A stretch of 64,000 nt of DNA from Oricola sp. Its GTDB lineage: Bacteria; Pseudomonadota; Alphaproteobacteria; Rhizobiales; Rhizobiaceae. Made by a program: the position numbers and the translations under genes. Under the pieces are notes generated by a model. The model ran no database searches. It saw only the letters and a list, made by a program, of their open reading frames with translations, and had not been told where the DNA came from. Below are positions 1-8,250 of the stretch, one piece after another. Within the stretch, counting starts at the first letter, position 1; each line of letters begins with the position of its first letter. The stretch spans positions 102,971 to 166,970 of the forward strand of contig NZ_JALEGV010000037.1 in the NCBI RefSeq assembly GCF_022763245.1, in the 5' to 3' direction.

Positions 1-2
1 TC

Positions 3-203
3 ATCTGGCTGGTCGGCTTCCACATCACGTTGCCGATCTTCCTGTTTCTGTTCGTCGGGTTGTCGACGCGCCGCTGGCTGACCGCGGGCGTTCTCGGGAT
101 TGCGATATGGGCCTTCACCTATGTCCTGCTCAACAAGGTGATGCACATCGCCTTCCCGGCGTCCGTTCTGCAGAATTTTCTTGTCGCGCGCGGATACTAC
201 TGA
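3..203 (+). CDS. Tripartite tricarboxylate transporter TctB-like subunit, C-terminal fragment
   Basis: Only the last 66 codons are present because the gene runs in from the left edge. The visible part has two hydrophobic segments (about residues 2-18 and 25-42 of the fragment) split by a short Arg-rich loop (STRRW). This is the usual end of the small four-helix membrane subunit (TctB family) of tripartite tricarboxylate transporters, which works with the large TctA channel and the periplasmic TctC binding protein. A TctC-type gene lies on the minus strand at 9619-10707, which supports the assignment. TctA is presumably upstream, outside the window. The family call rests on hydropathy and general resemblance, so another small membrane protein is possible. 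Confidence 0.5.
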   Translation: MWLVGFHITLPIFLFLFVGLSTRRWLTAGVLGIAIWAFTYVLLNKVMHIAFPASVLQNFLVARGYY

Positions 204-236
204 CCGCGCGCAACCGGTTGAGTGAAAGGGAGAGAG

Positions 237-1742
237 ATGGCCAAGAGGTCGAATATTGTATTCATCATGCCCGACCAGCAGCGCGCGGACATGATGGGGT
301 CCTATGGCGACCCGTCGGCGAAAACGCCGAACACCGACAGGCTGGCCGCCGAGGGGATCCAGTTTGAGAACTGCATCTGCCAGGCGCCCTTGTGCATGCC
401 GTCGCGGGCATCGATGCTGAGCGAGCGCTACGTGCGCGACCACGGCGTCTTCCAGAACAGCTCCGTCGTCCAGCCCACGGTGCCCACCTTCGTCCAGGCG
501 CTGCGTGACGCCGGGTATCACACGGTGCAGACCGGCAAGACCCACCTCTACACGCATCTGCCCTGGAGCGCCGACGAGCACATGAACTCGCGCGCGCACA
601 TCCTGAAGGATTACGGCTTCGCCGAGACGCACGAGATCGCGGGCAAGGAGGCGACCCTCCGCGTCGATTCGATCTACACGGACTATCTCAGGAAACGTGG
701 CCTGCTCGACGATTACCGGACATATCTCGCCAGCCGCAACAAGCACACGCTGGAAGAGGATCCGAACCTCAAGCCGGCCACGGCCTGGAACGCCGATCCG
801 CTGCCGCTTCCGCTGGAGGCGCATATGGACGTCTGGCTCGGCGATTACACGGCCGACTGGATCCGGTCCTACGATCGCGACGAGCCGTTCTTCCTGCAGG
901 TCGGGTTCGGCGGCCCGCACGATCCCTGGGATGCGCCGGTCGAGGCGCTGGAGGCTTACGGCGACCCGGAGATCACGATGCCGGGCAGCTTCGAGCCGCC
1001 GGAGATCCCGGAGGACGGACCGCTCTCCGTCTTCCTGTCGGTCTTCACCGAATATTGCGACACCGACACGATGACGCTGGAGGCGATCCGCAAGGCGCGC
1101 CGCGCCTACTACGCCAACATGATGATGATCGACGAGTCCATCGGCAAGATCATCGCCGCGCTGGAGGAGAAGGGCGAACTGGACAACACCTGGTTCGTCT
1201 ACGTTTCCGACCATGGCGAGATGATGGGCGAGCACCGGATGGTCAAGAAGATGGTCTTCTACGAGCCCTCGGTGCGCGTGCCCATGATCATCCGTCCGCC
1301 GGGCGGCATGGAAGGCAAGCAGGTCGAAGACCTCGTCGATCTGTTCGACATTTCGGCGACGTTCCGCGCGATCGCCGGCGCGCAGATGCCGTCCTCGCAT
1401 GCCCAGTCGCTTCTGCCGGCCCTTGAAGGGGAATCGGTCGCCCGCGAGGTCGCGATCTCCGAGGCCTACGGGGTGGCGATGTTCCGAACCGCAACCGAGA
1501 AGCTCGTGGTTTACGAGGACACGGGCGAAGCGATGCAGTTCTTCGATCTCGTCGCCGATCCGCTGGAGAACGACAACCTTGTCGGCAAGGGTGTCGCGGA
1601 CGACCGGATCGAGGCTCTGCAGGCCCGCTATGCCCGGCCGTTCCTGTCGATCCGGCCCGTGCGGCCGCATCGCTCGATGGTCGAGCGCAAGGTGCTCGCC
1701 AAGAACACGTTCTTCCTGCCGGAAGCCGTTTTTTCCGAGTGA
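237..1742 (+). CDS. Sulfatase (formylglycine-dependent, type I), cytoplasmic
   Basis: This 501-residue arylsulfatase-family hydrolase should release sulfate from an organic sulfate ester. The signature C-x-P-S-R is read as CMPSR at residues 53-57; Cys53 is the residue converted to formylglycine in this family. Metal-site elements include DQQ near residue 13 and SDHGEM near residue 326. There is no signal peptide, so the enzyme should act in the cytoplasm on imported substrate. I chose ATG 237 because the purine-rich run AAAGGGAGAGAG sits directly before it; a GTG at 222 would add five residues. It follows the TctB-like gene by 33 bases and precedes a toroid-like protein and a second sulfatase, so the genes probably form a catabolic operon. 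The substrate cannot be told from sequence. Confidence 0.88.
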   Translation: MAKRSNIVFIMPDQQRADMMGSYGDPSAKTPNTDRLAAEGIQFENCICQAPLCMPSRASMLSERYVRDHGVFQNSSVVQPTVPTFVQALRDAGYHTVQTGKTHLYTHLPWSADEHMNSRAHILKDYGFAETHEIAGKEATLRVDSIYTDYLRKRGLLDDYRTYLASRNKHTLEEDPNLKPATAWNADPLPLPLEAHMDVWLGDYTADWIRSYDRDEPFFLQVGFGGPHDPWDAPVEALEAYGDPEITMPGSFEPPEIPEDGPLSVFLSVFTEYCDTDTMTLEAIRKARRAYYANMMMIDESIGKIIAALEEKGELDNTWFVYVSDHGEMMGEHRMVKKMVFYEPSVRVPMIIRPPGGMEGKQVEDLVDLFDISATFRAIAGAQMPSSHAQSLLPALEGESVAREVAISEAYGVAMFRTATEKLVVYEDTGEAMQFFDLVADPLENDNLVGKGVADDRIEALQARYARPFLSIRPVRPHRSMVERKVLAKNTFFLPEAVFSE

Positions 1743-1764
1743 ACCGGATCGCTTTTTCGAGAAT

Positions 1765-1792
1765 GTCCGGGCGGTGACAATCCTGCCCGGAC
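1765..1792 (+). repeat. Perfect 8-bp inverted repeat after the first sulfatase
   Basis: GTCCGGGC at 1765-1772 is mirrored by GCCCGGAC at 1785-1792 around a 12-base loop, just after the sulfatase stop codon. No T-run follows, so it is not a classical terminator. It could slow transcription or protect the 3' end of the upstream message. Confidence 0.4.
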
Positions 1793-1876
1793 CAAGGCCC
1801 TAGAGTTCCCGCATCAAGGCATACGGCCGCGACGCCGGCGCGTGTGCCGACATTTCACAAAGACAGGGAGAAGGGC

Positions 1877-2881
1877 ATGTTGACTGCCGACAAATTGCTT
1901 GCACGCGGACATCTTGCGCTCGATTGGGCGGCATCGCTGGTCGATGACGAGGTGGGCTTTCGCGACGCCGGCAACATCATCAACGGCTATTACAAATCGG
2001 TGGTCGCCTTCACCACCGGCGGTCGTGTCAGCGAGGCCCGGCGGATCGCGAACTACATCGAAAAAACGTTCCTTGTGAATGGCGACATCAATGCGCTCGA
2101 GGGCGATCCGACGGGCCCCGGCTTCTCCAACTATCGCAACGCATGGCTGGGACGCGGCGTGCATGTGCTCGGCCGCTATGACCTTTCCCGTGCTCTGGGC
2201 GACTTCATCGAGGGGCAGATCGACCCGTTGACCGGCGGTCTGTTTGCCGACCCGCACGCGCCGGCCGAAAAGCGCGAAACCTGCTGGGGCTCCACCGGGT
2301 CCGGTGTCCTGGCTCTGATCGCCATGGGGCGCCTGGCCGCGGCCCAGCGGGCGGGTGACTACATGATCGCCATGATGGACGATCAGCCCGACGCCAAGGG
2401 CAAGCTCTATCTGCGCCGCGACGCCAGCGGCAAGATCATCGACAAGGACATCCGCGAAGGCCTGGCCCTTGTTTACAGCATCGAGATGGGGACACCCGGC
2501 CAGGTCTACTGGTACGTCGGCATGGCGATGAACGCCTGTGCGAACCTCTATCTGGCCACTGGCGACCGCAAGTGGATCGACGGCGGCTACAAGGCGTTCG
2601 AATATTTCAAGAATTGCCACGAGGAGATCTACCAGATCATCTCCAACGGCAAGGTCGCCTGGGGTCTGGCCGCCATGTACGCGGTGACGGGCGATGCCCA
2701 GTTCAAGAAACACGCGCTCGACGCTTGGCAATGGCACTACGATGTGCAGTCGCCGGACGGTCGATGGCTGCGCGTCGGCCAGATCGCGTCGCTTGAGGAG
2801 CAGCCGGTCCACATCACGCTGGACACGACGCTGGAGCGCGCGTTCTACATGTTCGAGCTGTCGCGCACGCTGGACATCTGA
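1877..2881 (+). CDS. Alpha/alpha-toroid-like protein of unknown function
   Basis: I do not recognise this 334-residue protein firmly. It is rich in aromatic residues and small helices, with regularly spaced aromatic/glycine turns (WLGRG, CWGSTGSG, GQVYWYVG, KVAWGLAAMY). That pattern resembles six-hairpin glycosidases, N-acylglucosamine 2-epimerases and related toroids. It has no signal peptide or membrane helix. The start at ATG 1877 follows a GGGAGAAGG ribosome site; an upstream in-frame GTG/ATG near 1844 lacks one. It lies between two sulfatase genes, with 24 bases to the next start, so it probably acts on the same sulfated compound, perhaps as a hydrolase, lyase or epimerase. That role is inferred from position only. 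Confidence 0.6.
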   Translation: MLTADKLLARGHLALDWAASLVDDEVGFRDAGNIINGYYKSVVAFTTGGRVSEARRIANYIEKTFLVNGDINALEGDPTGPGFSNYRNAWLGRGVHVLGRYDLSRALGDFIEGQIDPLTGGLFADPHAPAEKRETCWGSTGSGVLALIAMGRLAAAQRAGDYMIAMMDDQPDAKGKLYLRRDASGKIIDKDIREGLALVYSIEMGTPGQVYWYVGMAMNACANLYLATGDRKWIDGGYKAFEYFKNCHEEIYQIISNGKVAWGLAAMYAVTGDAQFKKHALDAWQWHYDVQSPDGRWLRVGQIASLEEQPVHITLDTTLERAFYMFELSRTLDI

Positions 2882-2905
2882 GGCCAGAGGGGGGAGACGA
2901 AATCC

Positions 2906-4468
2906 ATGACAAAGCCATCGAACATTCTGCTTATCCAGGTCGATGAACTCGCGCCGCAGGCCATGCGCACGCATGGCAACACCGTCGCGAAGACGCCGCA
3001 TCTCGACGCGCTTGCGGAGCGATCGGTCGTTTTCGACGCCGCCTACTGCAACTATCCGCTCTGCTCGCCTTCGCGCGCGTCCATGCATGCCGGACGCCTG
3101 CCATTCGCCATCCGGCAGTGGGACAACGGAGCGGAGTTTTCCGCCGACATTCCGACCTTCGCCCATCACCTGCGAAGCCTCGGATACTCGACGAGCCTGT
3201 GCGGCAAGATGCATTTCATCGGGCCGGACCAGTATCACGGCTACGAAGAGCGTCTGACCACGGATGTCTATCCGTCGGATTTCTCCTGGACGTCCAACTG
3301 GAACGAGAGGATCCGCAAGGGCGGCGGCATTCGCATTCGCAACGTGACCGATGCGGGTCCGTCGGTGCGCAACCTGCAGCAGGATTTCGATGACGAGGTG
3401 GCGTTCTGGGGGCTGCAGAAGCTCTTCGACCTGGCAAGGGACCCGGAAGACCGGCCGTTCCTGCTGACGATTTCGTTCACCCAGCCGCATCCGCCTTTCG
3501 TGGCGCCCCAGGAATATTGGGACCGTTATTCGGAAGACGAGATCGACATGCCGCGGGTGCCCCCGGTTCCCTACGAGGAACTCGATCCCTTCAATCAGAA
3601 GAAGCACATCGCTCAAGGCCTGCATCTCTACGACATGACCGAAGAGCGCGTACGCAAATCGCGTCACGCCTACTATGCGATGATGTCGTATATCGATGAC
3701 CGGGTTGGCCAGTTGATGGCCGCCCTCAAGTCGACCGGACTGGACGACAACACGGTCGTCATCTTCACCTCGGACCATGGCGAGATGCTCGGCGAGCGCG
3801 GCATGTGGATGAAGGACTGCTTCTTCGAGTGGTCCGCGCGGGTGCCGCTGCTCGTCAGCGGTCCCGGCATCGAGCCGGGGCGGTCCGACAAGGTCGTCTC
3901 CCTCGTCGATCTCATGCCGACGATGGTCGACATCGCCGGCGGGACGCTCCCCATCGAGACGGGGCAGGACGGCGACAGCCTCGTGCCGCTTCTGAAGGGC
4001 GACGAGGCCGGCTGGAAGGACGAGATGATCTGCGAATATTCCGCGTCGGGCCATCAGGCGCCTTCGCGCATGGTCCGCCGCGGCCGATACAAATATTGGG
4101 TCCATCACGGGCTCGAACCGATGATGTTCGATGTCGTCGCCGATCCGGACGAACTCAACGGCCTTGCCGGCAACCCGGATTACGCCGAAATCCAGGCCGA
4201 ACTGCATGCGCGGTTGATGGATGGCTGGGAGCCCGAAGAGATCAGGCTTGCCTGTATCGAAAGCCAGAGACGACGGCTGTTCCTGCGCGATCTGACGGAG
4301 CGGACCCCGAAATACTCCAACTGGTCGCCGGAAATCTCGCACAATGACGCAAACCGGTATGTGAGGGGCCGACAGGCGGCTTTTCACCGAAAGGCGATGC
4401 AGCGCTTCCCCTTCTACGAATCGCCGCCGGTCGATTTCGAGCCCGAGGACGAGAACCTGAAGCCGTAA
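2906..4468 (+). CDS. Choline-sulfatase-like sulfatase (BetC family)
   Basis: This 520-residue sulfatase carries CSPSR at residues 53-57 (Cys53 becomes formylglycine) and SDHGEMLGERG further on. Several stretches match what is known of rhizobial choline sulfatase BetC: CGKMHFIGPDQ, YEERLTTDVYP, and a C-terminal segment with ESQRRR and a conserved YVRG, typical of the choline-sulfatase C-terminal domain. BetC hydrolyses choline-O-sulfate to choline in the cytoplasm, and this protein likewise lacks a signal peptide. A GMC flavoprotein of the choline dehydrogenase family lies at 5702, but no betaine aldehyde dehydrogenase (BetB) is nearby, so the true substrate may be another small sulfate ester. 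The start has a strong GGGGGGAGA site upstream. Confidence 0.85.
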   Translation: MTKPSNILLIQVDELAPQAMRTHGNTVAKTPHLDALAERSVVFDAAYCNYPLCSPSRASMHAGRLPFAIRQWDNGAEFSADIPTFAHHLRSLGYSTSLCGKMHFIGPDQYHGYEERLTTDVYPSDFSWTSNWNERIRKGGGIRIRNVTDAGPSVRNLQQDFDDEVAFWGLQKLFDLARDPEDRPFLLTISFTQPHPPFVAPQEYWDRYSEDEIDMPRVPPVPYEELDPFNQKKHIAQGLHLYDMTEERVRKSRHAYYAMMSYIDDRVGQLMAALKSTGLDDNTVVIFTSDHGEMLGERGMWMKDCFFEWSARVPLLVSGPGIEPGRSDKVVSLVDLMPTMVDIAGGTLPIETGQDGDSLVPLLKGDEAGWKDEMICEYSASGHQAPSRMVRRGRYKYWVHHGLEPMMFDVVADPDELNGLAGNPDYAEIQAELHARLMDGWEPEEIRLACIESQRRRLFLRDLTERTPKYSNWSPEISHNDANRYVRGRQAAFHRKAMQRFPFYESPPVDFEPEDENLKP

Positions 4469-4492
4469 CGGCTGCGACTTCGGGATCTATCG

Positions 4493-5584
4493 ATGACGGA
4501 AGCCGTGCCCGGTCCTGACACTGAGAAATCATCACCGGTCTCGCCGGGCCGGACATGGCTGCGCAGCGCCGCCGCGCTCCTGATCGGCGTCGCCGGCGCG
4601 CTTGTGGCACGGCAGGTCATGATGCCGATGCCATGGCTGCTCGGAGCGATGATCGCAACGATGGTCGCTTCGGTGGCCGGCGCGCCGATCTCCGCGCCGG
4701 TCGCTTTGCGGCCTCTCTTCGTTCCTGTGCTGGGCGTCATGCTGGGATCGGGCTTCAGCACCGCCGTCTTCGCGAATGCCGGGAGCTGGCTGCTGACGCT
4801 GGCCCTCATGCCCGTCTACATCACGTGCACCGGGGTCGTCGCCTATGTCTATCTTCGCAAGGTCGCGCGGTATGACCGGGTGACGGCCTTTTTCAGCGCG
4901 ATGCCGGGAGGCATCAACGAACTGCTCCACATGGGCGAGGACGCCGGCGGCGACGGGCGGGTGATCGGCCTGAGCCATGCCACGCGCATCCTGATCGTCG
5001 TTCTCACGGTGGTGCTGTCCTACGGGTTCTTCCTGGATGTCCAGGTTGGCGGGCAGCGATCGTTCACGTCGTTTTCGTCGCTGGCCCTTTCGGATGTTGG
5101 CTGGTTGCTCACATGCGGGGTGGTCGGCGCGGTGGTCGCCCCGCGGCTGCGCTTGCCGGCCGCGCTGCTGACGGGGCCGCTGATCTGCAGCGCCATCGCC
5201 CACACAGCAGGCGTCGTTGAGGTTCCGCCGCCGACCATCCTGTCCTGGGCGGCGCAGCTTGTGATCGGCGCGATCGTCGGCGCCCGTTTCGTCGGCGTCT
5301 CGGTAGCCGAGATCTTCCGCTACCTGGCCGTCGGCATCGTCGCAACCATGCTGATCCTCGTGGTGTCGGTGATCTTCGCGGGCATCGTCTCGATGTTCTC
5401 GCCGACCGAGATGGCACAATCCTTTCTTGCGTTCTCGCCGGGCGGCGCCACCGAGATGAGCCTGCTCGCGCTGGCGATGGGGCAGGACATGGTGTTCATT
5501 TCCTTCGCCCATATCGCCCGCGTCGCGATGGTGGTCGCGCTGACGCCGATCGGCTTTCGGCTGTTCCGCCGCTTTCTCGCGTGA
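4493..5584 (+). CDS. AbrB-family integral membrane protein
   Basis: This 363-residue polytopic membrane protein has about ten hydrophobic segments arranged as two similar halves. Each half has a Pro/Gly-rich turn (ATMVASVAGAPISAP; a later FSPGGATEMSLLALAMGQD) and the FFSAMPGGINELLHMGE element. These features are typical of the AbrB duplication family (COG3180), once called putative ammonia monooxygenase. The role of the family is not established, but its genes often sit near tripartite tricarboxylate transporter genes, as here, so a transport role is a reasonable inference. It starts 24 bases after the choline-sulfatase-like gene on the same strand and probably shares its transcript. It is unrelated to the AbrB transcription factor. 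Confidence 0.82.
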   Translation: MTEAVPGPDTEKSSPVSPGRTWLRSAAALLIGVAGALVARQVMMPMPWLLGAMIATMVASVAGAPISAPVALRPLFVPVLGVMLGSGFSTAVFANAGSWLLTLALMPVYITCTGVVAYVYLRKVARYDRVTAFFSAMPGGINELLHMGEDAGGDGRVIGLSHATRILIVVLTVVLSYGFFLDVQVGGQRSFTSFSSLALSDVGWLLTCGVVGAVVAPRLRLPAALLTGPLICSAIAHTAGVVEVPPPTILSWAAQLVIGAIVGARFVGVSVAEIFRYLAVGIVATMLILVVSVIFAGIVSMFSPTEMAQSFLAFSPGGATEMSLLALAMGQDMVFISFAHIARVAMVVALTPIGFRLFRRFLA

Positions 5585-5701
5585 AGCCGACATTCCACCC
5601 CGATTGTAGGAGCGCGAACAAACTGAATTCCGCACCCCCGCTATCCCGGTAGCAGAAGAAGCCGGCGAACGTCCGCCGGCGCCGTAAATTCGGAGAGGCG
5701 G

Positions 5702-7318
5702 ATGCCAACTACTCGTTATGATTTCATCGTTGCCGGCGCCGGCTCTGCCGGTGCTGCCGCTGCCGTTCGCCTCGCCGAGGACGGGCGGCACAAGGTGCTG
5801 CTGCTCGAGGCCGGCCCCGACGATCGCTGGATTTGGACCAGCATCCCCGCCGGAGTGTATTACCTGGTGCGCAGCGAGCGCAGCATGTGGCGCTTCTTCA
5901 CCGAGCCCGAAAGCCACATGAAGGGACGCCGCCTGTTCTGGCCGCGCGGCCGCAATCTCGGCGGTTCATCGACGGTCAACGGCATGATCTGGGTCCATGG
6001 CGATCCGGCGGAATACGACCGCTGGCGCGACGAATTCGCGCTTCCGGGATGGGGCGGCGACGATTTGAAGCCCTATTTCCGCAAGATCGAAACCTATGCC
6101 AGCGGATCCGGCCCCGACCGCGGCAGCGACGGACCGGTGACGGTCACGAATTTCTCGGCCCGCAAGCCGTTGATGGATTCGTTCCGCGCCGGGTGCGAGG
6201 CCGTCGGCATCCCGTCGACCGACGACTACAACAGCGGCGAATATGAAGGCGTCGGATACCTGCAATTCAACACAAAGCGCGGCTGGCGACAGGGGACGCG
6301 CGAGGCCTATCTGAAGAAGGGCCGTGCGCTGCCGAACCTCGACATTCGCACCGGCGCGATGGTTCGCAAGGTGATCTTCGAGGGCCGGCGCGCGGTGGGC
6401 GTCGAGATCGATACTGCCGGCAAGATCGAAACGGTGCGTTGCGGGCGGGAGGTCATCCTGTCGGCGGGCGCGGTGCAGACGCCGCAAATCCTCGAACTGT
6501 CCGGCATCGGTCAGGCCGACCGGCTCAAGGAGATCGGCATCGACGTGATGCAGGATTCGCGCAATGTCGGCGAGAACCTGCACGACCACCTGCATACGCG
6601 CCTGAGCTTCTCGTGTGACAACGTGATCACGATGAACCAGATCATTCGCAATCCCATTCGCAAGGGATTGATGGGCGCGCGGTTCGTTTTCTTCGGCACC
6701 GGTCTGATGACCTGCAGCGGACAGTGCCTGCACGCGCTCGTGAGGAACAATCCGGATGATCCCCAGGCCGACATGAAGATCCAGCTCCACTGGATGTCGA
6801 GCGCTGACGCGCGCGATCCCAACAAGCTCGTGCTCGACGATTTCCCCGGCGTCTCGATTGGTACGTTTCCGCTGCGGCCGAAGTCGCGCGGCTGGGTGCA
6901 CGTCAAGTCGAAGGACGCGCGGGAGCATCCGCTGATCAGCGCCAACTATCTCGCTCATCCCGACGACCAGAAGGTGACGGTCGATGCCATGCGCCTGGCG
7001 CGCCGCATCGCCGATACGCCGGCGATGCAGGCCTTCGGGCTGGTGGAAACCCGCCCGGGCGGCGATGCGACAACGGATGACGAGCTTCTCGACTATGCGC
7101 GCTCGACGTCTCAGACCTCCTATCACCCCGTGGGCTCCTGCCGGATGGGGGGCGACGAGGCCTCGGTGGTCGATCCGACCCTGAAGGTGCGTGGCGTGTC
7201 CGGGCTGCGCGTCGCCGACGCTTCCGTCTTCCCGACCATGTGCTCGTCGAACACCAACGCGCCCGCGATCGTCGTGGGCGAGAAGGCCGCCGAGATGGTC
7301 CTGGCGGACAATCGCTGA
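5702..7318 (+). CDS. GMC-family FAD oxidoreductase (choline/alcohol dehydrogenase-like)
   Basis: This is a full-length 538-residue glucose-methanol-choline oxidoreductase. It shows the FAD-binding GAGSAG at residues 12-17, the first GMC signature (NLGGSSTVNGM, about residue 84), the second signature (GAVQTPQILELSGIG, near 258), and the C-terminal catalytic HPVGSCRMG (His about 475) with SSNTNAP near 516. Such enzymes oxidise a primary alcohol to an aldehyde or acid and pass electrons to the respiratory chain or oxygen. The start has a GGAGAGGCGG site. It stands 117 bases after the AbrB gene. The link to a choline-sulfatase-like enzyme suggests that it oxidises the alcohol set free by desulfation. 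I do not give the betA symbol because the substrate is unproven and betB is absent. Confidence 0.88.
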   Translation: MPTTRYDFIVAGAGSAGAAAAVRLAEDGRHKVLLLEAGPDDRWIWTSIPAGVYYLVRSERSMWRFFTEPESHMKGRRLFWPRGRNLGGSSTVNGMIWVHGDPAEYDRWRDEFALPGWGGDDLKPYFRKIETYASGSGPDRGSDGPVTVTNFSARKPLMDSFRAGCEAVGIPSTDDYNSGEYEGVGYLQFNTKRGWRQGTREAYLKKGRALPNLDIRTGAMVRKVIFEGRRAVGVEIDTAGKIETVRCGREVILSAGAVQTPQILELSGIGQADRLKEIGIDVMQDSRNVGENLHDHLHTRLSFSCDNVITMNQIIRNPIRKGLMGARFVFFGTGLMTCSGQCLHALVRNNPDDPQADMKIQLHWMSSADARDPNKLVLDDFPGVSIGTFPLRPKSRGWVHVKSKDAREHPLISANYLAHPDDQKVTVDAMRLARRIADTPAMQAFGLVETRPGGDATTDDELLDYARSTSQTSYHPVGSCRMGGDEASVVDPTLKVRGVSGLRVADASVFPTMCSSNTNAPAIVVGEKAAEMVLADNR

Positions 7319-7839
7319 CCGCCGTCACCGCTTTGCAGTGACGTGAAACGGGCGCTCCGGCCGGATCTTGCCGGCCGGAAACCAGGCGCAAGTCGACAGA
7401 TCATCTCAATTCGCGGGCGCCGGATTGTTTCGGCGCATGATGGTCGCGACTTTGGGCCGCTTCGCCGGATCGCTGTTCCCGGCCGCTTTATCCCACAACC
7501 AATTCAGCCTTGTGCCGACGCTTGCGCCACGGATTCTGTTTCAGCTTGTCTGGACAGATAGAGGGCGCTTGAAGCCCATCACGCGGGGATCGGACCGTCG
7601 AGGATCAAGGCGTTGCCGGCCTTGCGCCGATCACGACGTTCCCGAACGCGACAGGCTGGTGATGCCAATCAAGGGGCCGAAGACACCGTCGGGGACTTCA
7701 GGCGCGTCCGGCCGCGCTTCGCCATGCGAACAGGGCCAGGGTGTGAAGACGGAAATAACGGTGTAACCGGGGCACCGCCGCGAGCCGACCGCGCCGGCCG
7801 GGTGACCGGATGGCGCGGGGCTCTTGGGCTTGGGAGGCA
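7319..7839. other. 521-base gap with no supported gene
   Basis: This stretch separates the plus-strand sulfatase/GMC cluster from the minus-strand aconitase X genes, so both flanking units converge on it. Near its left end CCGGCCGG at 7357-7364 is mirrored by CCGGCCGG at 7371-7378 around a six-base loop, a strong hairpin that could end the GMC transcript although no T-run follows. Open frames inside it have no plausible ribosome site or recognisable product. I see no RNA gene. Confidence 0.5.
7357..7378 (+). terminator. Candidate hairpin terminator after the GMC gene
   Basis: Two CCGGCCGG octamers, each also palindromic, flank the loop ATCTTG about 40 bases after the GMC stop codon. The stem is very GC-rich, but no uridine tract follows, so intrinsic termination is uncertain. 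Confidence 0.4.
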
Positions 7840-8250
7840 TCAGCGGTTGAGGATGGTGACGTGGCCCTTTGCGGGGTCCACGCGGACGTGATCGCCGGTG
7901 CGGATCAGCGTCGTGACGTCGCCGTCCGCAAAGCGGTCGCACATCGTGAGATCGGCGAGGGCCGCGCCCTGCGCCAGGATGGTGTTGGCCGTGTTGAACA
8001 GGATCGCCGCGGGGATGATGCCGCGCGACTTCATCTCGTGCAGCATCCAGGCAGAGGCGACACCGCCCTTCGCCGTGTCCAGCACGAGGACCTTTCCGAC
8101 GTAGGATTCACCGGCCAGCGCGTGCTGCGGGCGCGAGAACACGCCCTTGACCCTGTCGAGGTCATAGCGCGCCGAGAAGCCGTCTTTGGCAACCAGCGCC
8201 TCGCCTTCCACGGTGGGGCCGATTCCAGGATGGCAAAGGAGTTCAATCAC
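7840..8250 (-). CDS. Aconitase X swivel-domain (small) subunit
   Basis: This 136-residue protein matches the DUF126 swivel domain that forms the small subunit of two-part aconitase X enzymes: an early PGIGPTVEGEALV strand, a central YVGKVLVLDTAKGGVASAW segment, and the C-terminal GDHVRVDPAKGHV. The domain closes over the active site of the large subunit. Its ATG overlaps the stop of the large-subunit gene by four bases, indicating translational coupling and 1:1 assembly. Studied bacterial aconitase X enzymes include cis-3-hydroxy-L-proline dehydratase, and an archaeal member dehydrates mevalonate 5-phosphate. The substrate here is unknown. Confidence 0.85.
   Translation of the reverse strand: MIELLCHPGIGPTVEGEALVAKDGFSARYDLDRVKGVFSRPQHALAGESYVGKVLVLDTAKGGVASAWMLHEMKSRGIIPAAILFNTANTILAQGAALADLTMCDRFADGDVTTLIRTGDHVRVDPAKGHVTILNR

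Noticed and set aside
1814..4387. 857-codon open frame on the minus strand opposite a toroid-like gene and a sulfatase
   Set aside because: It mirrors real genes in a high-GC sequence, has a low-complexity His/Arg/Asp-rich product and no recognisable domain or ribosome site.
2906..7318. A complete betaine-synthesis operon (betC, betB, betA, betI)
   Set aside because: A BetC-like sulfatase and a choline-dehydrogenase-like enzyme are present, but no betaine aldehyde dehydrogenase or BetI regulator is, so the bet symbols are not used.
7368..7766. 132-codon open frame in the gap after the GMC gene
   Set aside because: It has no ribosome site and a low-complexity product unlike a folded protein, and it lies between two converging transcription units.
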